From: CAYXDO01 sp964463485
Lineage (GTDB): Bacteria > Myxococcota > Kuafuiibacteriia > Kuafuiibacteriales > Kuafuiibacteriaceae
Direction of reading: 5' to 3'
Assembly (NCBI GenBank): GCA_964463485.1
Contig: CAYXDO010000024.1
Location: forward strand, 1 to 64,000
Length of the DNA stretch: 64,000 nt
Notes under the pieces: generated by a model
Database searches by the model: none
What the model was told of the DNA's origin: nothing
The model's input: only the letters and a program-made list of their open reading frames with translations
Translations under genes and position numbers: made by a program
Shown: in pieces, positions 50,140 to 57,262 of the stretch
How the letters are laid out: each line of letters begins with the position of its first letter
Position numbering within the stretch: position 1 is the first letter of the stretch

Positions 50140-51282
50140 TCACCTTCGTCGAAAAGGGAGGTGGGTCGACAGGGTCTCGAGCAACCCAGGGAGCTCGGCG
50201 CTCTCGGCGTGAAACGCGCGCGCTGCGGCGCGAGCCAGCCCTGAGCTCTCGAAGTGGTGGAGGCTATGGGTTGGGCTCGGTCGAAAGCCCCGCTTGATCT
50301 TGTGCTCCCCCTGAGCGCCAGCTTCGAGCAGACTCTTTTTGGTCCGGATCAGGTGATCGATGAGCTGATAATAGCAGAGCTCGAAGTGAACTCCGTCCAG
50401 CTCGCCAAAGGACCCCCAGTACCGGCCGTATACGCAAGCTCCCTTTTCGAACGAGAGGGTTCCGGCGAGGATTTCGCCGCGACGGTCGCGAGCGAACCCG
50501 ACCAGCGCTCGGTGCCCGACATAGGCGCTGGCCCGCTCGAAAAAGGCCCGCGTGAGATAGGGCCGCCCCCATTTACGGCCGCTCGTGGACGTGTAGAGCT
50601 CGAACAGAATCGACCATTCCTCGACCGATAGTTGGTCCCCGCGTCGGAGCTCGGTCTCGATGCCTTGCTCGGAGACCTTGCGTCGCTCTCTGCGAATCTG
50701 TTTGCGATCCTCCGATCTCAGCTCGCCGAGAAAGTCGTCGAAGGACCCATAACCTGGGTTCGTGAAATGGTACTGATGGGTCGTGCGGTGGAGCAGCCCG
50801 AGCTCGGAGAGAGCGTGGGCCTCGTCGGCGGGACTGAACAGGATGTGAATGCTGGACGACTGAGTTGCTTGGCGCAACCGATTCATGCCGGCAAGCAGCG
50901 CCCTTCGAATCACCGAGGCTTCGAAGTCCGGGTGGACGAGCAGCCGGGGGCCGGTCGCGGGTGTGAACGGGACCGCCACGACGAGCTTGGGGTAGTACGG
51001 GATCCTGGCTCGCGCGGCAGCCTGCGCGAACGACCAATCGAAGATGTACTCACCGTAGCTGTCCGACTTCACATACGCTGGCGCTGCGCCGATGAGCCTA
51101 CCCTCTGTTCGGACCAGGATGGGAGCGGGCAACCAACCGGTCCCTGCGCCGACGGACTCGGAGTCCTCGAGGAGCGAGAGGAAGGCGTGCTCGACGAATG
51201 GGTTGTCGGCGCCCACCAGCGCATCCCAGCTCGCTCGGGGGACGGAGCTCACCGAGTCGGCGACCTCGACCTCGATGTCCAT
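50140..51282 (-). CDS. FemAB-like GNAT protein (PF04339/DUF482 family)
   Basis: 380 aa. Two tandem GNAT-like folds as in FemAB/peptidogalycan-type proteins. Diagnostic segments: NPFVEHAFLSLLEDSESVG, GTGWLPAPILVRTEGRLIGA, VKSDSYGEYIFDWSFAQA, YYPKLVVAVPFTPATGPRLL, then a second half with KQIRRERRKVSEQGIETELR and the C-terminal EAGAQGEHKIKRGF (conserved E-G-x-H-K). These proteins are thought to transfer aminoacyl or related groups, but the substrate is not established. Convergent with the CHAT gene (13-nt gap), divergent from the PLD gene. Confidence 0.92.
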   Translation of the reverse strand: MDIEVEVADSVSSVPRASWDALVGADNPFVEHAFLSLLEDSESVGAGTGWLPAPILVRTEGRLIGAAPAYVKSDSYGEYIFDWSFAQAAARARIPYYPKLVVAVPFTPATGPRLLVHPDFEASVIRRALLAGMNRLRQATQSSSIHILFSPADEAHALSELGLLHRTTHQYHFTNPGYGSFDDFLGELRSEDRKQIRRERRKVSEQGIETELRRGDQLSVEEWSILFELYTSTSGRKWGRPYLTRAFFERASAYVGHRALVGFARDRRGEILAGTLSFEKGACVYGRYWGSFGELDGVHFELCYYQLIDHLIRTKKSLLEAGAQGEHKIKRGFRPSPTHSLHHFESSGLARAAARAFHAESAELPGLLETLSTHLPFRRR

Positions 51283-51385
51283 CCGATCGATGTATCACGG
51301 CGCGACCGTCGGGCCGCGGCCAAAGCACACGCGGACACCCTCCGCGAAGGCGTGCAAAGTAGGCTCCCGCGTAGTAGGAAGCGGC

Positions 51386-53335
51386 ATGGCAACCGGTTCG
51401 ATCCGAGGACTGTTCGTTTCTCCAGCCGCGAAGGCCCTGGTCAAGGAGTCGCTCGAAGCCGTCCCGATCGCCGACCAGGCCAAGGTGCGCGACGTGTTCG
51501 TGAAGGCGGCCGGTTCGGACGCCGCGGTGAGGCATCTGTCTTTGGACGAAGCGCAGCTGGTGAAGGCGGCGCTCGACGGAGCCAAGAGTCCGGCCGGAGG
51601 TTTCGACTTGGCGAAGCTCACCACGACGGTCACCGGACGCGTCGCGGAGCGACTCAAGGCTTCCAACCCGGATGGGATTCGTACCTACTTCACTTCGACC
51701 ACTCCCAACATCTCGGCCAAAGTCATCGAGGCAATGACCGAGACGATCGCGCGGGCCAAAGGTAAGCGGGTAGACATCGACTTGATGGTGTTCGCGTTCA
51801 CCGAGGTCAAGATCGCAGACGCGATCCTCGAGCTCGCCGAAAGCAACCCGAACGCTCACTTCCATCTCATCACCGACTTTGGCCAGCTCACCACGTCCGG
51901 TGGGCGGCAGCCCTCGCGTATGGAAGATCTGGCGAAGAAGAAGAAGCTCGAGAATATCCAGGTCAAATACAAGAAGGATAGCCCGTATATCTGGAGCGAC
52001 TCGCTCTCGCGGCCGGTGTACAATCACTCGTCGAGCAAGGGACTCAATCACCACAAGGGACTCATCACTCGCATCGAAGGTAAGGTCGACACTCTGGTCA
52101 CCGGATCGTTCAACTGGTCCCCGACGGCGGCCAACGACAACTTCGAGAATCTCTTCGTCGTCAGCGCGAAGAATCCCGCGAATCGGCCGATGATGGAGGA
52201 CTTCGCGCGGGAGGCGGTCGCTTTTTTCAATCATCCGGACTCTCTGAATCGAGCGCAGGCCAAGGCCCACAAGGCCAAGATCTGGAGCGATCTGCGCGTC
52301 GCCCACGGGTTGCCGCCGCTGGCCGTACCTGCCTCGGTGGCCGCCACTCCGGTCTATGCCCCACCGATTGCTTCCTCGTCGTTCGACCTCAATCAGCTCA
52401 GCGACGAGAATCACGAGAGGCTCAAGTCGTCCATCGGCGATTCCAAGTTGGTTCGGTCCATCGAGCACCAGATCGCGACGTACGGGGCGTTCGTCGACTT
52501 CTCCAACCTGCTCGAGCGCGTGCCTGTGCTCTCCAAGCTCCCTGAGTCCAAGCGCGCAGCGCTCGAGGCAGTCTTCGAGTTTGGTACGGGAAGGGTCGCG
52601 CTCAACAGCGCGAACGCGAACGAGCTGATGAAGAGCCTCAAGATCTCGAAGACGAGCGCGCTCGCGATCGTCGCCAAGCGCGCCGAGCTCGGCGATTTCG
52701 AGTCGGTGGAGCAAATCCGCGGCTTGCCCGGGATCAACGATGGCGTATTCTCTCGAATCGCACCTCGGTTAGACGAGGTCTCCGCTCGAGCCTACTTCAG
52801 CTCGCGAGGTTTCGCCGACGCCGCGGCTGGCACAGGCTACGATTCGACCAACGCAGCCAGGCTCGTGCCCGTCATGGGCAAGGACGGCGTAGTTGGCGCC
52901 CAGCCCGCCAAGCTCTCCGCGGCCTCCGTCGATCTCATGCGACGCGCAAAGCCTGGAGACGTCGTCAAGCTGGCGCTCTATGGCTTGAGCGCGAACACGC
53001 CCGACTACGCGGAGCTCGTGGACGCGGCCACTCGAGGAGTTGGGTTCAAGGTCGTCCTCAACGACGACTTCAACGAAGGGATCGCCAAGTCGCTCGCCAC
53101 GCTGGGACAGAATGGGCTTCCCATCGAGGTGAGAATTCTCAAGTCGAAGACGATGCACGAGAAGTTCGGAGTCCTGAACGACGACTTCTTTCAGGGAAGC
53201 GCCAACTCATCGGGCAGCGCCTCCGACAAGAACTCCGAAGACCGCTTTCAGCTGAAGAACAACGTCGAGGAGGCCGAGGCCTACCATGCCGAGCACGCGT
53301 TGTTATGGGACAAGGCAAAGCCAGTTATCGTGTAG
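51386..53335 (+). CDS. phospholipase D-like protein with central helix-hairpin-helix domain
   Basis: 649 aa from ATG 51386; no signal peptide. A helical N-terminus (about 1-90) precedes the first PLD-like domain, with H222-x-K224 (LNHHKGLITRIEG) and VTGSFNWSPTAANDNFEN downstream. A helix-hairpin-helix pair of the ComEA type follows at about 410-460 (VALNSANANELMKSLKIS, IRGLPGINDG). The second PLD domain has H591-x-K593 (MHEKFGVLND) and FQGSANSSGSASDKNSEDR. The Asp of the HKD motif is shifted or missing in both copies. PLD-HhH combinations are usually nucleases or DNA-binding; a role as phospholipase or exported effector is also possible. Confidence 0.88.
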   Translation: MATGSIRGLFVSPAAKALVKESLEAVPIADQAKVRDVFVKAAGSDAAVRHLSLDEAQLVKAALDGAKSPAGGFDLAKLTTTVTGRVAERLKASNPDGIRTYFTSTTPNISAKVIEAMTETIARAKGKRVDIDLMVFAFTEVKIADAILELAESNPNAHFHLITDFGQLTTSGGRQPSRMEDLAKKKKLENIQVKYKKDSPYIWSDSLSRPVYNHSSSKGLNHHKGLITRIEGKVDTLVTGSFNWSPTAANDNFENLFVVSAKNPANRPMMEDFAREAVAFFNHPDSLNRAQAKAHKAKIWSDLRVAHGLPPLAVPASVAATPVYAPPIASSSFDLNQLSDENHERLKSSIGDSKLVRSIEHQIATYGAFVDFSNLLERVPVLSKLPESKRAALEAVFEFGTGRVALNSANANELMKSLKISKTSALAIVAKRAELGDFESVEQIRGLPGINDGVFSRIAPRLDEVSARAYFSSRGFADAAAGTGYDSTNAARLVPVMGKDGVVGAQPAKLSAASVDLMRRAKPGDVVKLALYGLSANTPDYAELVDAATRGVGFKVVLNDDFNEGIAKSLATLGQNGLPIEVRILKSKTMHEKFGVLNDDFFQGSANSSGSASDKNSEDRFQLKNNVEEAEAYHAEHALLWDKAKPVIV

Positions 53336-53356
53336 CACTGACGCCCGAAAATCCGT

Positions 53357-54370
53357 TCATCGTCGAGATTTCGGCCGATCGAGCTCCGCGCGGAGCCGGG
53401 CCAACTCGGATTCCGCCTGCTCTCGGGCGCTGCGCTCCAACTCACGCGCCGCTTCGGCCTCTTTCGCCTTGGCGTCGGCTTCTTTCGCCTTGGCGTCGGC
53501 TTCTTTCGCCTTGGCGTCGGCCCTTTTTGCTTTGGCGTCGGCCCTTTTTGCCTTGGCGTCGGCCTTCTTTGCTTTGGCGTCGGCCTTCTTTGCTTTGGCG
53601 TCGGCCTCTTTCGTTTGGGCCTCGGCGCGGAGGCGGGCGGCCGTGTCGGCGATCGACTTCTCCTTCGTCGTGGGGACGATATCGGTGCCCGCGGCGTCCC
53701 TCGACACACGCAAACGTGCGGCCGCGCCAACGAAGGTCAGGACGAAGTACGCCCCGAGCTCACGCGACTCCGCGGGCCCCGACCCTGAGTACACGCGCAC
53801 GAAGGAGTTGTCGGCCTGCCGGCGATAGACTTGTAAGATCACTCTCTCGGGCTCGGGCGCGAGACCCACCGCGACGTCGGGGTCGAAAACGACCAGCTCG
53901 TTGGAGCCGAGCCGAGAGTACTTCTCTGGGTTGTCTTCGTAGTCTTTTTTCCACCGAGCTCGCTTCTTGTCGTCTCCAGAGACGATCTCCAATGCCAGCC
54001 TCGGAGGCTTGTGACCCTTCCAGGTCTTCCACATCGCCGGGAGCGGTGGCGGTGGCGGGTCGTCGAGCAGATACACGTCCGGCGACACCCGAACTCGCGG
54101 CTCGCTCTTCATCCACCCGAAGAACTGGTCCGTACCCACGTACGTGTTCGTCACTCCCCTCTCACCGAGCAGCACGCCGATCGAGCTCCCGAGCTCCGAG
54201 TTGATTTCGCTCTGCTCTCCGCCCTGTCCCATGTCTTCCTCGTCCGTCAGGTGCCAAGACGACCAGTCCACCGGCGCATCGATCTCGAGCGGATCTGGGT
54301 CTCTGACGACGCTGAGGTGCCGCGGCGGCCGAGGGCCGGGCTGAATGCGCGCAGCAGATCCGGAAGCCAT
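53357..54370 (-). CDS. Uma2-family (DUF820) protein with C-terminal heptad coiled coil
   Basis: 337 aa from the ATG at 54370. The Uma2 restriction-endonuclease-like fold covers residues about 30-200: HLTDEEDMGQGGEQSEINSE, EPRVRVSPDVYLLDDP (catalytic Asp region), PRLALEIVSGDDKKRARWKK (Glu of the PD-(D/E)xK core) and LGSNELVVFDPDV. The C-terminal 100 residues are a regular ADAKAKK/ADAKAKE heptad array ending in RELERSAREQAESELARL, predicted as a long coiled coil. Uma2 proteins are abundant in multicellular-type bacteria and of unknown function. A 13-bp tandem repeat lies just upstream. Confidence 0.9.
   Translation of the reverse strand: MASGSAARIQPGPRPPRHLSVVRDPDPLEIDAPVDWSSWHLTDEEDMGQGGEQSEINSELGSSIGVLLGERGVTNTYVGTDQFFGWMKSEPRVRVSPDVYLLDDPPPPPLPAMWKTWKGHKPPRLALEIVSGDDKKRARWKKDYEDNPEKYSRLGSNELVVFDPDVAVGLAPEPERVILQVYRRQADNSFVRVYSGSGPAESRELGAYFVLTFVGAAARLRVSRDAAGTDIVPTTKEKSIADTAARLRAEAQTKEADAKAKKADAKAKKADAKAKRADAKAKRADAKAKEADAKAKEADAKAKEAEAARELERSAREQAESELARLRAELDRPKSRR
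53440..53620 (-). repeat. 21-bp coding repeats giving a heptad coiled coil
   Basis: About eight tandem 21-bp units on the theme ttcgccttggcgtcggc encode ADAKAKx heptads in the Uma2 gene. The units are 80-100% alike and in frame, so expansion or contraction changes coiled-coil length without a frameshift. Confidence 0.9.
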
Positions 54371-54462
54371 GGACCCAGCATACTCTGGATTCGGCCCGAG
54401 CGCCGAGGAAATCTCGGGCAGTCCGGAAAACCATGACGCGGCCGTCAACACGCCCATCTGGG

Positions 54463-54527
54463 TTGCGGACTTGGGCTGCGGACTTGGGTTGCGGACTTGG
54501 GTTGCGGACTTGGGTTGCGGACTTGGG
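54463..54527. repeat. 13-bp tandem repeat, five copies
   Basis: ttgcggacttggg (second copy with c for the first t) is repeated five times without spacers. It lies in the 228-bp gap upstream of the Uma2 gene and downstream of the TraB/GumN stop. The unit is not a multiple of three, so it is non-coding. Confidence 0.92.
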
Positions 54528-54598
54528 TTCGATGGTGAACAAGGAGGAGGGGTCAGAAACCGAGCTCGAGCACTCAGGCGGGCCTATGCCGCGAAGAC

Positions 54599-55588
54599 TC
54601 AGTGGGCGAGCTCCGGTTCGAGCAAGGAGCCCTTGTGCAGCCGCTTGACCGTCGCGCCTGACTTCGCCAGGAGCGCGGGGACGCCCTTTGATCCGATCAG
54701 GTGTGCAGTTCCCACGACGACCAAGTGCCGGCCGCCGCTTCTCATCATACTCTCGACCTTGTTTGCCATTCCGACGTTCCGGTTGAAGATCATCGACTCG
54801 TAATAGGGCGCGGTCAGCTCCGGGTGATCCTCGAGATCTTTGAACACCAACTTTTCCATCCCCGCCTCGTCTCCTGATTTCCAACGACTCATGAGCTCGT
54901 CGGTCTTCTTCTCGACCTCGCCCAGATCCAAAAGGGCTTCGGCGAGCATCTCTCGTTGGAGCTCGAGCGGCATGCTGCTGAAGACACCGACCTGCAAATC
55001 GATCGACTCGAGCGCAACGATTGGGCGGCCCTCGGCGTACTGGAGGATTTGGTTTTCGATCCCGTTTTCCGGGGTGTATCCGAGCTTCATCATGGCGACC
55101 GATTGAAACAAGAGCCCGGCCATCCAAGGCTTCAACCGGTCGACGATCGTCATCGGCATTCCCATTTGAGCTGCAACCTTCGAGACCTTTGCGTAGTCTG
55201 ACGGAGAGATGACGTCCTCGAGGCTTTCGTCTTGAGATGTCCCCTTTTCGAGGAGCCGCTCGCCCTGGCTTTCGTCGCGAGGGTCGATCTCGAACGCGAC
55301 TGTGCGAGAGCGGCGGAGCGCCCGTAGGACGACGTCGGGAATCCTCATGCCGAGGTCGCCGATGTGAACCGATCCAAAGAAGTAGACGACCGCGTCGCCT
55401 TTCGAAGCTTCCCAAAGAAAGATGCCCTGTTTGGCTGGACCGTGTTGGTTGGGTTCGTTCCGGAGGGCCGCCGCTTCGGGTGGTTTCGGGACTGTTTGGC
55501 TCGAGGTTCCCCAATCATCAACCTGGGTCGTGGCGCAGCTCAGCAGCAAGAGGGGCGCAAATTTCGAAATGTTCAGGAACTCCCGCAC
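54599..55588 (-). CDS. TraB/GumN family protein, predicted lipoprotein
   Basis: 329 aa. Signal MREFLNISKFAPLLLLSC with a possible lipobox at Cys18. TraB/GumN motifs: YFFGSVHIGDLG near residue 70 (GxxHxG), VAFEIDPRDESQ, VALESIDLQVGVF, and the C-terminal HLVVVGTAHLIGSKGVPALL (second GxxH). The paired His/Glu motifs suggest a metal-dependent hydrolase fold related to TIKI proteases, but activity is unproven for bacterial members. Divergent from the barrel gene with 76 bp between starts. Confidence 0.93.
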   Translation of the reverse strand: MREFLNISKFAPLLLLSCATTQVDDWGTSSQTVPKPPEAAALRNEPNQHGPAKQGIFLWEASKGDAVVYFFGSVHIGDLGMRIPDVVLRALRRSRTVAFEIDPRDESQGERLLEKGTSQDESLEDVISPSDYAKVSKVAAQMGMPMTIVDRLKPWMAGLLFQSVAMMKLGYTPENGIENQILQYAEGRPIVALESIDLQVGVFSSMPLELQREMLAEALLDLGEVEKKTDELMSRWKSGDEAGMEKLVFKDLEDHPELTAPYYESMIFNRNVGMANKVESMMRSGGRHLVVVGTAHLIGSKGVPALLAKSGATVKRLHKGSLLEPELAH

Positions 55589-55664
55589 CGGGCGAAGCTA
55601 CACGGAATCGAGGGCGACGGGAAGGCCAGTTGACTCACCTCCAACTCCGAAGCACAGCGACGCG

Positions 55665-57254
55665 ATGCTCCTTCGTTCGAGCCTCATGGCGAGTGTGAGC
55701 CTGCTCGCCAGCGCCGGGCCCGCCCGCGCTGAAGGAGTGGTGACCTCGACTGCCGGTGTGCTCGCGACTCGAACGTCGTCGATCGCGACGCGAACCGCGA
55801 CCGTCGCTCTCCTCGAGCCCACCAAGACCGCCACCAGAACCGCCGAGGCGGTCTCCGTTCGCGAACCGAACCCCGCGTCGTCATCCGACGCATTGCTTGG
55901 CTTCGACCTCCTCGGCGGTCACCTGACCGTCCCGCTCATGCTCTCGCTCAGCGCCGAAGGGACCTCCAGCTTTCCGGTCGATCGCGACGCGAACGACTTC
56001 CAGCCGGGCCTCGCGCTCTCGCCGCTTTTGCGTGTCGGTCTCGAGTTCAAACGAACCCTCTCGGGCATGGTGTCGCTGTTCGCCGAGTACGAGCACGATC
56101 TGCCGACGGGTTCCTGGACCAGCGATACACCCGTCGCTGGCGAAGGTCTGCCTGGCTCGGCGCCGGTCGCGGCGCAACTCAGGAAGGCTTGGGTCCGTGT
56201 CTCTTACGGGCCCTTCCTTCACGGGGGCGCAGGCATCTTGACGAGCCACTTTGGACTCGGCTTGGTCGCCAACGACGGCGCACATGCTTGGACCCCAGGC
56301 TCCGCGCGATTTCTCGATCCTCGCGCCGGAGACGTCGTGCTCCGCGGCTTCGTCAGCACGGGTCCCCTCACAGACGCAGAGCTCGTGATCGCGATGGCTG
56401 TCGACAACTTACAAAGAGACGACGCCAGGGTCGAAGGAGACTCGGCCTATCAATTCGTCGCCTCGGCCCTCGTCGAGCTCCCCGTACACGCCGGGATGTT
56501 CTTCGTGCACCGTCGACAAACCTCCGAAGACGGCCGCTACCTCGACGTGAGTCTGTTCGATCTCACCGCCCGAGTATCCTCGGGGCCACTCACGCTCGAA
56601 GTCGAAGCGGCGCTCGCTACCGGGGGCACGAGCCTCGGGGGCTCCCCCGAAATTCCCGACAGCGACGTGCTCCAGCTTGGGGCCGTAGCGCGCGCGTCAC
56701 TCTCTTTCTCGACGTTCGGCGCGGTCGTCGACCTCGTCTACGCTTCGGGCGACCCGAACGCCCACGATGCTCATGCCACCGGTTTTCACGCCGACCCGAG
56801 CCTCGAGACGGGACTCCTGCTGTTCCGCTCCGTGCAGGCCGCACAAACCGGGCGAGGGTACGGCACCGCGGCCGACCCAATGCTCGTCGGAGCTCCACCC
56901 GCAGGGATCGAGCGACTCCCGACTCGAGGCGGACTCACCAACGCGCTCGTGGCCTTCCCACGCCTTTGGGTGCGTCCCGTCGCCGACCTCGAGACCTATG
57001 GAGGCGTGCTCGTCGCGGTCGCACCCGAGAAGACCATCGATCCGTTCAACACCGATCTCGCGGGCGGACCTCCGCGCAACGCACTCGACCGCGATCCTGG
57101 CTCGTATCTTGGGACTGAGCTCGACCTCGGGATCCGCTACTCACCCAAGCGCCTCTCCTTCGGTGCAGAAGGCGGCGTCCTTTTTCCTGGCTCCGCGATC
57201 GGTGACTCGAAGCCCGTCTTCGGCGGACGTCTCATGGCTGGGTGTCGCCTGTGA
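55665..57254 (+). CDS. outer-membrane beta-barrel protein
   Basis: 529 aa from ATG 55665; upstream frame is a shadow of the TraB gene. Sec signal MLLRSSLMASVSLLASAGPARA, then a Thr-rich segment of about 40 residues (VLATRTSSIATRTATVALLE). The rest is alternating amphipathic strands (LSPLLRVGLEFKRTLSGM, AAQLRKAWVRVSYGPFLHGG, ASLSFSTFGAVVDLVYASGD) ending RLMAGCRL, as in porin or alginate-export-like barrels. The ligand is unknown. The next gene, a lipoprotein esterase, begins at or within its stop, so they are probably an operon and may work together at the surface. Confidence 0.85.
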   Translation: MLLRSSLMASVSLLASAGPARAEGVVTSTAGVLATRTSSIATRTATVALLEPTKTATRTAEAVSVREPNPASSSDALLGFDLLGGHLTVPLMLSLSAEGTSSFPVDRDANDFQPGLALSPLLRVGLEFKRTLSGMVSLFAEYEHDLPTGSWTSDTPVAGEGLPGSAPVAAQLRKAWVRVSYGPFLHGGAGILTSHFGLGLVANDGAHAWTPGSARFLDPRAGDVVLRGFVSTGPLTDAELVIAMAVDNLQRDDARVEGDSAYQFVASALVELPVHAGMFFVHRRQTSEDGRYLDVSLFDLTARVSSGPLTLEVEAALATGGTSLGGSPEIPDSDVLQLGAVARASLSFSTFGAVVDLVYASGDPNAHDAHATGFHADPSLETGLLLFRSVQAAQTGRGYGTAADPMLVGAPPAGIERLPTRGGLTNALVAFPRLWVRPVADLETYGGVLVAVAPEKTIDPFNTDLAGGPPRNALDRDPGSYLGTELDLGIRYSPKRLSFGAEGGVLFPGSAIGDSKPVFGGRLMAGCRL

Positions 57255-57262
57255 GTCGAACC

